Below are positions 25,616 to 33,842 of a DNA stretch of 64,000 nucleotides, piece after piece; the stretch's first letter is position 1; the number at the start of each line of letters is the position of its first letter. Source of the DNA: Humisphaera borealis (GTDB lineage Bacteria > Planctomycetota > Phycisphaerae > Tepidisphaerales > Tepidisphaeraceae); the NCBI RefSeq assembly GCF_015169395.1, contig NZ_CP063458.1, positions 6,634,001 through 6,698,000 on the forward strand, in the 5' to 3' direction. The notes below the pieces were generated by a model. The model was not told where the DNA came from. It saw only the letters and a program-made list of their open reading frames with translations, and ran no database searches. A program made the position numbers and the translations under genes.

Positions 25616-28252
25616 ATGCCGCGCCTCCTCTCCGCCATCCTCATCGCCTGTTGCCTGGTGGCGATCGCCCGGCCGGTTTCGGCGCAGAAGCTGAAGATCG
25701 GCCCCGACGCCGGCCCGCCGCCGGGCGCGACCAAGACCGTTGACCCAGACGCCGCCGAGAAAGACGCCCTCAAGGCCGCCGGGCTCGCCCCCGGCGATGC
25801 GCCCGCCAGCCGCCCGGCCACCGGCCCCAGCGACCCGCGCCTGCTCTACCCCGATGTCTCGTTCAAGCGGACGGCCTCCAAGCGTCCCGACCCTCAGCCA
25901 CAGCGCATTCCGCCTCACATCCTCGCCGACGACGAGGTCGAAGCCTCCATCCGCCTCGCAACCGAACTCATGATCGCCCAGGTCCGCCCCGACAACGGAC
26001 GCCTCCGCGGCCGCGGCGGAATCGCCGGCGAATACCAGGCCCTCGAATGCGGCCTGCAATCGCTCGCGGTCTACGCGCTGCTCCAGGCCGGCAAGGCGAT
26101 AGACGAACCCCGCCTGCAGATCAACGCACCGCTGACCAAGGCGATGCTCGACGGCCTGAAGCGCATGAACGCCGATGGCGGCCTCCACCAGACCTACGCG
26201 CGCTCGCTCCGCGCGATGGCGCTGTCGGTCTTCAACCGCGAGGAAGACCGCGCCCAGCTCACCCAGGACGTCAACTGCCTGACCCAGGGCCACGTCGAAG
26301 GCGGCTACGGCTACCTCTCGGCCGTCCCGCAGAGCACCGGCTACCAGTTCGCCGGCACCGCGCCCACCGGCATCGCCAACTGGATCGACCACTCCAACAC
26401 GCAATACGGCCTGCTCGGCGTCTGGTGCGGCGCGGAGGCATCGGTCGAAATCTCTCCCGCCTACTGGCAGTCCGCCGTCGACCACTGGTCCAAGACGCAG
26501 TCGGTCAACGGCGGGTGGGCGTACCGCTCGGCGATCCGGCTGGAACGCGCCGGCCAGAGCCTGCGGCCGCCGCCCGGCCTCACCACGCTCTCAATGAACG
26601 CCGCCGGCACGGCGAGCCTCTTCGTCGCCGGCGAATACGCCGAGCAGGAATCGGCCGGCGGGTTCAAGGTCGGCCGGGAGCCGTTCAGCGAATCGCTCCG
26701 GCTCGCGCTCAAGTGGTGGGAGAACGCCAACGCCGTCAATCTCAAAAGCATCAACGCGACCAAGGACGGCCAGAAACACTGGGGCTACACGCTCTACGGC
26801 ATCGAGCGGGTGGGACTCGCATCGGGGTTCAAGTTCTTCGGCGAGTACGACTGGTTCCGCCACCTCGGCCGTCACGTCATCGACCAGCAGCGCCCCGATG
26901 GCTCATGGGGCGACCTGGTCGATACCTCCTACGCGCTGCTGTTCCTGTCGCGCGGCAGGCACCCGCTGCTGATGAACAAGCTGCGGTTCGACGGCAAGGA
27001 TGAGATCCAGAGCGACTACTGGGCCAACCGCCCGCACGACATCAGCTACCTGTCGCGCTATGCCAGCAAGCAGGTGGAACGCGAGATGAACTGGCAGGTG
27101 GTGCCGCTGAAGCGCGACCACACCGACTGGCTCGACGCCCCGATCCTGTACATCGCCAGCCACAAGAAGCCGCGCTTCACCGACGCCGACATCGACAAGC
27201 TGCGCAAGTATGTCGAGGCCGGCGGGATGATCTTCACCAACGCCGACGCCGACGATTTTTCCGGCGACCCGCTCGCCAAGCTCGCCGCCGGCGGGGCCGG
27301 GCCCAACGAGTTCGACAAGTACATCGTCACGCTCGCCGGTAAGCTCTTTCCGCAATACGCGTTCGAAGAACTCTCCGCGACCCATCCGATCTACTCGTCG
27401 CTCTACAAGGTGATCCCCGGCGACAAGGGCCTGCCGAAACTCAAAGGCGTCAGCAACGGCAGCCGGCTGCTGCTGGTGCACTCGTCGAAAGACCTGGCCC
27501 TGGGCTGGCAACGACGCGACATGAAAAAGGGCCTGCCCGCGTATCAGCTCGGGATGAACCTGTTCGTGTACGCCAACGGCAAGAGCGGCTTTCGTCATCG
27601 GCTGGAAAGCTGGGACGTGCCCGAGCTTTCCAAGCCGCCGCTGGGCAAAGTGCCGGTCGCCCGCCTGCAGTACAAGGGAAACTGGAACCCCGAGCCCGGC
27701 GCGTGGGATCGCTTCGGCCGGCTGCTGGCCTGGAAAACCGGCACCGGGATCGACCTGAAAACGATCGAGACGGCCAAGCTCAAACCCGCGGACGCGAAGG
27801 TGGTCCACCTGACCGGCACCGCCGCCTGGAAACCGACCGCGGCGGAAGTCGCGGCGATCAAGGCGTACGTCGAGGCCGGCGGCGTGCTGCTGATCGACGA
27901 CACCGGCGGGGCGGGCGCGTTCGCCGCGTCGGCCGAGACAACGGTCGTCGGCGCACTGACCTCGCCGCAGAGATCACCCGCCGGCGAGACGCACCCGCTC
28001 ATGACCGGCGAAGAACCCGGCACCGCCGCAATCGGCAAAATGCACCTCAGAAACTGGACCAGCGAAAAAGGCCCCGGCCCCCGCGGCTCGGCGATCCACG
28101 TCATCCGCGCCGGAAAAGGCACCGTCATTCTCAGCTACATCGACCTCACCACGGGGTTACTCGGAATCCAGACTTGGGGCATCAACGGCTACGACCCGAC
28201 GAGCTGCGAACAACTGGTCCGCAATGTGATCCTGCGTTCGCTCGACGAGTGA
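25616..28252 (+). CDS. Secreted alpha/alpha-toroid plus DUF4159 protein
   Basis: An 878-residue exported protein with a signal peptide (residues 1-23, 'LLSAILIACCLVAIARPVSAQ'). Residues about 100-460 resemble the prenyltransferase/squalene-oxidase repeat toroid (repeated 'GGW', 'TALSMNAAGTASL', 'QRPDGSWGDLVDTSYALLFL'). Residues about 465-650 match DUF4159 ('LYIASHKKPRFTDADIDKLRKYVEAGGMIFTN'), a GATase-like fold. A related second half follows to the C-terminus ('KAYVEAGGVLLIDDTG', 'GLLGIQTWGINGY'). Such proteins are common in planctomycetes and have no established function. It is not a hopanoid cyclase: the DXDD acid motif is absent. Confidence 0.8.
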   Translation: MPRLLSAILIACCLVAIARPVSAQKLKIGPDAGPPPGATKTVDPDAAEKDALKAAGLAPGDAPASRPATGPSDPRLLYPDVSFKRTASKRPDPQPQRIPPHILADDEVEASIRLATELMIAQVRPDNGRLRGRGGIAGEYQALECGLQSLAVYALLQAGKAIDEPRLQINAPLTKAMLDGLKRMNADGGLHQTYARSLRAMALSVFNREEDRAQLTQDVNCLTQGHVEGGYGYLSAVPQSTGYQFAGTAPTGIANWIDHSNTQYGLLGVWCGAEASVEISPAYWQSAVDHWSKTQSVNGGWAYRSAIRLERAGQSLRPPPGLTTLSMNAAGTASLFVAGEYAEQESAGGFKVGREPFSESLRLALKWWENANAVNLKSINATKDGQKHWGYTLYGIERVGLASGFKFFGEYDWFRHLGRHVIDQQRPDGSWGDLVDTSYALLFLSRGRHPLLMNKLRFDGKDEIQSDYWANRPHDISYLSRYASKQVEREMNWQVVPLKRDHTDWLDAPILYIASHKKPRFTDADIDKLRKYVEAGGMIFTNADADDFSGDPLAKLAAGGAGPNEFDKYIVTLAGKLFPQYAFEELSATHPIYSSLYKVIPGDKGLPKLKGVSNGSRLLLVHSSKDLALGWQRRDMKKGLPAYQLGMNLFVYANGKSGFRHRLESWDVPELSKPPLGKVPVARLQYKGNWNPEPGAWDRFGRLLAWKTGTGIDLKTIETAKLKPADAKVVHLTGTAAWKPTAAEVAAIKAYVEAGGVLLIDDTGGAGAFAASAETTVVGALTSPQRSPAGETHPLMTGEEPGTAAIGKMHLRNWTSEKGPGPRGSAIHVIRAGKGTVILSYIDLTTGLLGIQTWGINGYDPTSCEQLVRNVILRSLDE

Positions 28253-28255
28253 CCA

Positions 28256-28373
28256 CGCTCCGCTCCGCGTCGCGGCTAACCGGGATACGAACCGACATCG
28301 CGACGTCACACGGTTGACCCTGTGAACGCGGTGGACACGATGAACACGGTTAGCCGCGACGCGAAGCGGAGCG
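28256..28373. repeat. REP-like palindrome pair upstream of the tyrosine transposase
   Basis: Left arm CGCTCCGCTCCGCGTCGCGG (28256 on, continuing CTAACCG) and complementary right arm (28347-28373) enclose about 65 bp containing CGCGACGTC and repeated GTGGACACGATGAACACGG-like text. A second copy follows the gene. Confidence 0.85.
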
Positions 28374-28463
28374 CTCGGCACACGACGCGCAGACGCGCCC
28401 TCACAGCGCGCGAAATCGCCCCCGGCGCAGCATCAACCGTTCCTTCGAAGAAAAGCATAAACC

Positions 28464-29054
28464 ATGATCGTCGGCTACCACATCATCTTCGGCGCCTACG
28501 GTTTCTGGCTCCCCAACGACCCCCGCGGGAGCTGGTCCGATTTCGTCGGTTCGTGGGACCTCTTCCGCTACGGTCCGGCGACCAAAACGAACGAGCGGCG
28601 CTCCCTCGCGTACGACGCTCACGATCATGATGTCCGTGTCTCCGCGAAGAAGTCGCTCAAACATCCTGCGGTCGAGTTCACCGGGGTTCAGGCCCGCGCC
28701 GTCGCTCGCGGATTCTCCAGTTACGTGCAAAGGTCCGACTTGAAGATCTGGGCGTGCGCTGTCCTTCCCGATCACGTCCACCTCGTCGTCGCGCGGCCCG
28801 CGATCAGGGTCGAGCAGCTGGTCATCCAACTCAAGGGAGACGCGACGCAGCAGTTGATCAGGGAGAACATTCACCCGCTGGAAGGACGACAGCAACCCGG
28901 AACCCGACCCCCCAAGTGCTGGGCCCGCGGAGAATGGAAAGTCTTCCTCGATCCCGAAGACGTGCCCCGCGCGATTCAGTACGTCGAGGAGAACCCGCTC
29001 AAGGAAGGGAAGCGGAAACAGGAATGGTCGTTTGTGGTTCCGTATGAGGAGTGA
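28464..29054 (+). CDS. REP-associated tyrosine transposase (RAYT, Y1/HUH)
   Basis: A 196-residue Y1_Tnp protein. The HUH motif is H104-V-H106 in 'LPDHVHLV', and Y173 in 'IQYVEENPLKEG' is the likely nucleophile. RAYTs are relatives of IS200/IS605 transposases that nick REP palindromes; they are usually single-copy and flanked by REPs. That arrangement is present here, at 28256-28373 and 29138-29290. N-terminal 'GYHIIFGAYGFWLPNDPRGSWS' is typical of the planctomycete/acidobacterial branch. Confidence 0.88.
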   Translation: MIVGYHIIFGAYGFWLPNDPRGSWSDFVGSWDLFRYGPATKTNERRSLAYDAHDHDVRVSAKKSLKHPAVEFTGVQARAVARGFSSYVQRSDLKIWACAVLPDHVHLVVARPAIRVEQLVIQLKGDATQQLIRENIHPLEGRQQPGTRPPKCWARGEWKVFLDPEDVPRAIQYVEENPLKEGKRKQEWSFVVPYEE

Positions 29055-29482
29055 GGGGACGCGACGGTGAAACGCGCCGACCTTCGGATGCCGCTCGTCA
29101 CGGTTCCGCGCGAATGAGTACGTTTCGCGATCCCTCGCGCTCCGCTCCGCGTCGCGGCTAACCGGGATACGGATCGTCATCGCGACGTCGCGTTCCGACA
29201 CGTTCAACACGGTGACCACCGTGACCACGTTCACGATGGTGACGACGATGACGAAGATGCTCGCGGTTAGCCGCGACGCGGAGCGGAGCGCGTCTGCGAC
29301 GCGGAAGCCCGCCCACGAACACCCGCGACCGTGACCGTCACGACCCGGACGTCTCAAGCACACACACCCTCTTTCTCTGGACCTTCACCGCGCCGGATTT
29401 TTTGTTTGGTTTTTGTTCGCACATCCGTACACTTATAGAACATTCTTTTCCCCGGCGTACGCCGCCGGGATGGGAGGTTTCT
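29055..29482. other. 428-bp spacer with REP pair and possible promoter
   Basis: Contains the downstream REP-like pair (29138-29290) and an AT-richer stretch (29396-29450). Within the latter TTGTTC (29413-29418) and TATAGA (29434-29439) are 15 bp apart, a weak promoter candidate for the next gene. A CGGCGTACGCCG palindrome follows at 29453-29464. Confidence 0.5.
29138..29290. repeat. REP-like palindrome pair downstream of the tyrosine transposase
   Basis: Left arm starting at 29138 and right arm 29264-29290 (CGGTTAGCCGCGACGCGGAG plus CGGAGCG) are the same sequences as in the upstream pair. The interior has degenerate GTGACCACCGTGACC repeats. Confidence 0.85.
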
Positions 29483-30601
29483 ATGCGCAAGTCGAGTGAT
29501 GTCATGCCGTCGCAGCAGCAGCCTGCGGTGTCGAGCGAGTCCCGGGGTCCCAAGGGGTCCGGGGATTTCGGGGAGTCCAAAGCATCCAGGTTCTCCGCCG
29601 CCCAGCGGGATGCGATTCTTGCCGGGGTGCCGCCGGTCGGGATGTTTCAGCCGTTCGTGTCGCCGGCGCCGGAGGTGTGCGGGGGGTTTGGGTCGGATCG
29701 CGGCGCTGCCGCGGGGCCGGTGATGGACGGGTCGCCGACCTCCGACCCTTGCGACGACGCGCAGCAGCGTCGGTCGCGGGCGGAGCAGGCGCGGATCAAT
29801 GGCGCCCGGTCGCGCGGGCCGGTGACGTCGGCGGGTAAAGCCGTCAGCTCGCAGAACGCGCTCAAGCACGGTTTGTGCGCCCGGGGTGTTCTGATTCCGG
29901 GCGAGGACCCGGCGATTTACCAAGCGTTTGTGGATGATTTTATCGAAGAGCTGAACGCCGTCGGATCGCTGCAGGTGACGCTGGCCGAGCGGGCGGCGGA
30001 GCTGGCGTGGAAGCTCAAGCGGGTGCCGGTGCTGGAGACGTCCATCTTCGCCGGGCGACGCGAAGGGCGCAAGCTAGATGATCTTGCGCTCGGCGGTTTG
30101 GGCGATCTGATCCAGGAGATGCTGAGCGACGACGACACGATGCTCGTCCGCCTGCAGCGGTACGAGCTGCGGCTGGAGCGGTCGATGCGCGGGTGCCTGA
30201 GAGAGTTACGCGAGGTGCAGCGGCATGCGGTGCTGTACGGCGCCAGAGAGCGGGGGAACCCGCGGACGGATGAGGTCGCGGGGGACGGCGTGATCGATGA
30301 CTTCGCGATCGACGGTGCGGCAGTGGACGGTGGCACGATGGATGGTGTCACGTCGGGTGAGGTCGCTATTGATGGGGCGCTGACGCCGGTGTCTGAGGTA
30401 GTCCGAAGACCCGGATGCCCCGCGCCGATCGCACCGGGAATCCGGGTCTTCGGGGTACCTCAGACACATGCGTGCATCGGGATGGGCGCGTCGTTGCTCG
30501 GTGCCGCGCCGGGTTCGTTCGTCGCGCTGGGTTCGTTTAGCGCGTTGGGTTCGTTCGGCAATTTCACGAGCGGCGGATTCCTGGGTTCGTTCGGCGAATG
30601 A
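29483..30601 (+). CDS. Conserved hypothetical protein ('INGARSRGPVT..GK' family)
   Basis: A 372-residue cytoplasmic protein of unknown function. The core (about 95-250) has the pattern 'RINGARSRGPVTSAGKAVSSQNALKHGL', which I recall from many planctomycete and acidobacterial hypothetical proteins, followed by a helical region ('LAERAAELAWKLKRVPVLET'). The N-terminal 95 residues and the tail are low-complexity. After residue 265 there are Asp/Gly-rich repeats, then sequence encoded by a 79-bp inverted repeat (30389-30467), then a 'GSF' repeat tail; this C-terminus was probably rebuilt by the insertion. ATG 29483 has GGGAGGT upstream. Confidence 0.7.
   Translation: MRKSSDVMPSQQQPAVSSESRGPKGSGDFGESKASRFSAAQRDAILAGVPPVGMFQPFVSPAPEVCGGFGSDRGAAAGPVMDGSPTSDPCDDAQQRRSRAEQARINGARSRGPVTSAGKAVSSQNALKHGLCARGVLIPGEDPAIYQAFVDDFIEELNAVGSLQVTLAERAAELAWKLKRVPVLETSIFAGRREGRKLDDLALGGLGDLIQEMLSDDDTMLVRLQRYELRLERSMRGCLRELREVQRHAVLYGARERGNPRTDEVAGDGVIDDFAIDGAAVDGGTMDGVTSGEVAIDGALTPVSEVVRRPGCPAPIAPGIRVFGVPQTHACIGMGASLLGAAPGSFVALGSFSALGSFGNFTSGGFLGSFGE
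30389..30467. repeat. 79-bp inverted repeat inside the 3' end of a gene
   Basis: Arms GTGTCTGAGGTAGTCCGAAG... and complement flank a short loop; the arms match except for a few bases. 79 bp is not a multiple of three, so the reading frame after it differs from the one before insertion. Confidence 0.8.
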
Positions 30602-30662
30602 CCACAGTCTGTTTGAAGAATGCCCATCGTGCCCAACGCCGGTAACGATTGCGAAGATGTCG

Positions 30663-30826
30663 GTGGGATGCCCCCTGATGTTCGATTTCAACACGAAGGG
30701 CACGAAGTCACGAAGGACACGAAGAAGACCATCAATGCGCTGTTTCCGACCGCTGATCCAAGTGACCAGTGGCATCTTCGTGGCCTTCGTGACTTCGTGC
30801 TCTTCGTGTTGAAATCGACTTTCGGA
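30663..30826. repeat. AACACGAAG-family inverted-repeat element, copy 2
   Basis: Left arm at about 30682-30730 (GATTTCAACACGAAGGGCAC start), right arm at about 30776-30820, complementary. It shares its left flank with copy 1 (12441-12770). Confidence 0.8.
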
Positions 30827-30872
30827 GCGATTCGATTCGCGCAATGTCGTGGCTGATGCGTCCCCTCATCCG

Positions 30873-32321
30873 TCACTGCGGCGCCTGCCGGCCGGGCTTC
30901 AGCAGGGTGATCTTCACCTTGTCGCTGGGGATCAGCTTGCCGGCGTTGATGCGCTCTTCGGGGTCGAACGCGTGTTTGACGGCGACGAATTGTGCCATCG
31001 TCAGTTCGTCGAACAGGTAGGGCATGAGGTGGATTTTCTCGACGCCGACGCCGTGCTCGCCGGTGACGGTGCCGCCGAGATCGATGCAGTATTGGAGGAT
31101 TTTCTCGGCCGCCGCGAGCGTGTTCTGCACCTCGGCTTCGATGCGGTCGTCGTAGAGGAAGATGGGATGGATGTTGCCGTCGCCGGCGTGGAAGACGTTG
31201 TTGATGTTCAGGCCGTATTCGCGGCCGATCTCGTCGATCTTCCGAAGCACCTGCGCGAGCATGCTGCGCGGCACGCATGCGTCCTGCGTGCAGTAGCTGT
31301 GGCTGATTTTGCCGATGGCACCGAACGCCTGCTTGCGGGCCTTCCAGAGCATGGCCCGGCGGGCGGGGTCGCCGCTGGTTTGAATGCCGAAGGCGTGGTG
31401 CCGGTTGAAGATCGCGGTCACGTCGGCGGCCTGGGCGTCGAGCAGGTCGGGGATGCCGTCGATCTCGGTGAGGATCAGCGCCGCGGCTTCGGGAGGAAAA
31501 CCGAAATGATACGCGTCTTCGATCACCTGGATCATGCGGCCGTCCATCATCTCCATCGCGGCGGGCAGCATGCCGGCGGCGATGACATCGCTGACGGCTT
31601 CGCAGGCGTCGGCGGTGGAGGGGAACATGCCGACGACGGTGCGGAAGTTCGTCGCCCGCGGAACCAGCCGCACCCACAGTTTGGTGATGATGCCGAAGGT
31701 GCCTTCGCTGCCGCAGATGAGGCCGGGCAGGTCGAAGTGGCCGGATTCGTAGCACCCGTTCTGCCCCCCGGTGATGAGGACTTCGCCGGAAGGCAGGACC
31801 ATCTCGAGGCCGAGCACGTGGTTGGAGGAGACGAAGTCTTTGAGGGTGTGGATGCCGCCGGCGTTGGTGGAGGCGTTGCCGCCGATGGTGCTGGCGCGCT
31901 GGCTGGAGGGATCGGGGGCGAAGTGCCAGGGCGCGCCGCCAGGCACGGCGGCGACGGCATCGGACAGTTGGATGTTGCGAACACCCGCTTCGACATGGGC
32001 CACGCGGTTGGGCAGGTCGATCGCGAGGATGCGGTTCATGCGGGTCGTCGAGACGATGACGCCGTTCTCGAACGCGACGCACCCGCCGGCCAGCCCGGTG
32101 CCCGACCCGCGCGGCACGATCTGCACGCCGGCCTCGCCGATCGCTTTGACGACGGCGACGACCTGTGCGGTGGTGGTCGGGAAGACGACGGCGGCAGGGC
32201 GGGCGCGGGCGATGGTGAAGCCGTCGGCCTCGTAGACGAAGAGCGAAGCCGGATCGGCCAGCACCCCGCCGGCGGGGACGAGGGAGGTCAGACGGTCGAT
32301 CAGGGAGGCGGTGGCGGGCAT
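30873..32321 (-). CDS. glcD: GlcD-type FAD-linked oxidase
   Basis: A 482-residue flavoprotein of the FAD_binding_4/FAD-oxidase_C type, like glycolate oxidase subunit GlcD or D-lactate dehydrogenase. The FAD site includes 'IVPRGSGTGLAGGC' (about 68-81), 'DPSSQRASTIGGNASTNAGG' and 'GSEGTFGIITK'. The C-terminal part has 'HAGDGNIHP' and 'GTVTGEHGVGVEK', with the family's catalytic/metal His residues. It oxidises a 2-hydroxy acid at or near the membrane. GlcE and GlcF are not adjacent, so the substrate is open. The ATG at 32321 is used; 124 bp separate it from the divergent small gene. Confidence 0.9.
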   Translation of the reverse strand: MPATASLIDRLTSLVPAGGVLADPASLFVYEADGFTIARARPAAVVFPTTTAQVVAVVKAIGEAGVQIVPRGSGTGLAGGCVAFENGVIVSTTRMNRILAIDLPNRVAHVEAGVRNIQLSDAVAAVPGGAPWHFAPDPSSQRASTIGGNASTNAGGIHTLKDFVSSNHVLGLEMVLPSGEVLITGGQNGCYESGHFDLPGLICGSEGTFGIITKLWVRLVPRATNFRTVVGMFPSTADACEAVSDVIAAGMLPAAMEMMDGRMIQVIEDAYHFGFPPEAAALILTEIDGIPDLLDAQAADVTAIFNRHHAFGIQTSGDPARRAMLWKARKQAFGAIGKISHSYCTQDACVPRSMLAQVLRKIDEIGREYGLNINNVFHAGDGNIHPIFLYDDRIEAEVQNTLAAAEKILQYCIDLGGTVTGEHGVGVEKIHLMPYLFDELTMAQFVAVKHAFDPEERINAGKLIPSDKVKITLLKPGRQAPQ

Positions 32322-32431
32322 GGTGGTGTAGAGATTGTTCGGCGCGGGAGGGGAAATGTCACGCGGGCTGCATCCATGTTTGAGCGAACCTCGGCCGTTG
32401 TTTGTTATCGACTCCTGCTGATACAGAGAGG

Positions 32432-32437
32432 TATACT
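32432..32437 (+). promoter_or_regulatory. -10-like TATACT 7 nt before HNH-module operon
   Basis: TATACT ends 7 nt before ATG 32445. The same spacing is seen before the DUF971 gene. Confidence 0.45.
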
Positions 32438-32444
32438 GAGCACC

Positions 32445-32723
32445 ATGGTGGCGTCTCACTTCGAAGCTGAAATTCTCCGTCGAGTGCTCCGTCCGGACGA
32501 CGGCGATCTGCCGGCGGAAGCGGCTCGCGAGCTTCTTAAGCTGGGGTTCACGGAACAGGACCATCGCCGGATGGAAGTGCTTTCCACGCGGTCCAACGAG
32601 GGGACTCTGACGGATGTCGAGCGAGAAGAGTTGGACGGATATGCGAACGTGAGCCACTTCATCGCGTTCGTCCATTCGAAAGCGAGGCTCTCCCTGAAGC
32701 GTCATGGCACGAACGCAGCCTGA
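32445..32723 (+). CDS. Small helical protein coupled to HNH endonuclease
   Basis: A 92-residue, probably all-helical acidic protein ('LPAEAARELLKLGFTEQDHRRMEVLSTRSNEGTLTDVEREELDGYANV'). I recall proteins of this pattern encoded just before HNH proteins in planctomycetes, cyanobacteria and verrucomicrobia, but no function is known to me. Its TGA is 2 nt from the next ATG (TGAAAATG), so the two are translated together. It could be an inhibitor or partner of the nuclease; that is inference. Confidence 0.75.
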   Translation: MVASHFEAEILRRVLRPDDGDLPAEAARELLKLGFTEQDHRRMEVLSTRSNEGTLTDVEREELDGYANVSHFIAFVHSKARLSLKRHGTNAA

Positions 32724-32725
32724 AA

Positions 32726-33139
32726 ATGATGGACGCTGCAGTCGACAAAATGGTTCGCGACCGCGCCCTGAACCGTTGCGAGTACTGCCACATGCCGCAA
32801 CCGTTTTACTCGGAACGGTTTCAGATCGACCATGTCGTCGCCAGGCAGCATAGCGGGACTAGCGAGGCGATCAATCTCGCGCTGGCGTGTATCGACTGCA
32901 ACCTGCACAAAGGCCCGAATATCTCGAGCGTTGATCCGGTGACAGGGACTCGAGTCGATCTGTTTAACCCGCGATCGGATATCTGGGTGGAGCATTTTGA
33001 ATGGGCAGGCGTTCAGTTGGTTGGGCGAACCGCGATGGGAAGGGCGACTATTCGGCTTTTACAGATCAACTCGCCGCGCCGATCGGTTGTTCGTGAGACG
33101 CTGATGGAAGAAGGGGTATTCCCGTTGGATGACCGATAA
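32726..33139 (+). CDS. HNH endonuclease
   Basis: A 137-residue HNH nuclease. The zinc ribbon uses C18, C21 (CEYC) and C55, C58 (CIDC). The catalytic beta-beta-alpha part has D35-H36 in 'QIDHVVARQHSG', N50 in 'EAINLALAC' and 'CNLHKGPN'. Conserved text after the fold ('LFNPRSDIWVEHFEW ... GRTAMGRATIRLLQIN') is typical of this subfamily. No restriction methyltransferase, phage gene or intron is nearby, so it is not clearly a restriction enzyme or homing nuclease. A hairpin follows at 33178-33221. Confidence 0.9.
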   Translation: MMDAAVDKMVRDRALNRCEYCHMPQPFYSERFQIDHVVARQHSGTSEAINLALACIDCNLHKGPNISSVDPVTGTRVDLFNPRSDIWVEHFEWAGVQLVGRTAMGRATIRLLQINSPRRSVVRETLMEEGVFPLDDR

Positions 33140-33177
33140 ATGTGATTTTTCACACACAGCACTTTGGAGATACATGT

Positions 33178-33221
33178 TGTGAAGTGGGTGTGCCCCATGG
33201 ACATCCGCTTCCCACTTCACA
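33178..33221. terminator. Hairpin downstream of the HNH module
   Basis: An 11-bp perfect stem (TGTGAAGTGGG with CCCACTTCACA) around a 22-nt loop. There is no T-run after it, so it may be a structural repeat rather than a terminator. Confidence 0.45.
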
Positions 33222-33327
33222 CAATACCCCAATTCGCCCGATAGAAGGCGAACCGGGCCATTGTGACGCCCGGCGGACGACAGCGGCACCGAACGCCGCT
33301 CGCGAACTTTAGTTAGGAAACGATTCG

Positions 33328-33657
33328 ATGGCAGACGAACCCACCCCCGGCGAACAGCAACAGCAGGTCCAGCTCATGCTCGACGAGAGCCAGATGAAGA
33401 CCAGCTTCGCCAACGCGTACCGCATTCACACCACCGCCGAAGAAGTGGTCCTCGACTACGGCTTCAACATGGCCAACCCCAACCCGCAGGGCGGCGGGCA
33501 GCAGCTTTTGTTCAAGGTGACCGACCGCATCATCCTGAGCTACCCGAACGTCAAGCGTCTGGCGATGTCGCTCCAGCAGCTCGTGCGTCAGTACGAGCAG
33601 CGCATGGGTGAGATCCCGACGAACCCGGGTCAGCCGAAGGCTGCCGGACCTCGGTAA
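33328..33657 (+). CDS. DUF3467 protein
   Basis: A 109-residue protein of family DUF3467, with the typical 'ESQMKTSFANAYRIHTTAEEVVLDYGFNM' and 'VTDRIILSYPNVKRLAMSLQQLVRQYEQ'. Function is unknown across the family. ATG at 33328 is preceded by AGGAAACG. A 93-bp inverted-repeat element lies just downstream, in the space to the convergent hldE-like gene. Confidence 0.88.
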   Translation: MADEPTPGEQQQQVQLMLDESQMKTSFANAYRIHTTAEEVVLDYGFNMANPNPQGGGQQLLFKVTDRIILSYPNVKRLAMSLQQLVRQYEQRMGEIPTNPGQPKAAGPR

Positions 33658-33744
33658 CACGACCGCTTGATCGAGACAACAGGAATGCCCGGTTCGGCGA
33701 CGCAGGAATGTGGATCGCCGACCGGGCATTTCTGCGCGCCGGTC

Positions 33745-33837
33745 GGTGCCACGGGTCGGCCGTACTCGGCAACCCGTGCGATCGCGCGACATTGCGGTCC
33801 AGCACAGGTCTGCGGAGTACCGCCGACCTGTGGCACC
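33745..33837. repeat. Intact 93-bp inverted-repeat (MITE-like) element
   Basis: Starts GGTGCCACGGGTCGGCC and ends GTGGCACC; long near-perfect inverted arms with GTACTCGGC/GCGGAGTAC. It is the uninterrupted form of the element split at 18470-19862. Confidence 0.9.
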
Positions 33838-33842
33838 AAGCA

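Noticed and set aside
25616-28252. Squalene-hopene cyclase
   Set aside because: Only the toroid repeat pattern is shared. The protein is exported, has DUF4159, and lacks the catalytic DXDD motif.
32726-33139. HNH protein as part of a restriction-modification system or homing intron
   Set aside because: No methyltransferase, intron boundary or phage gene is adjacent; its only partner is the small coupled protein.
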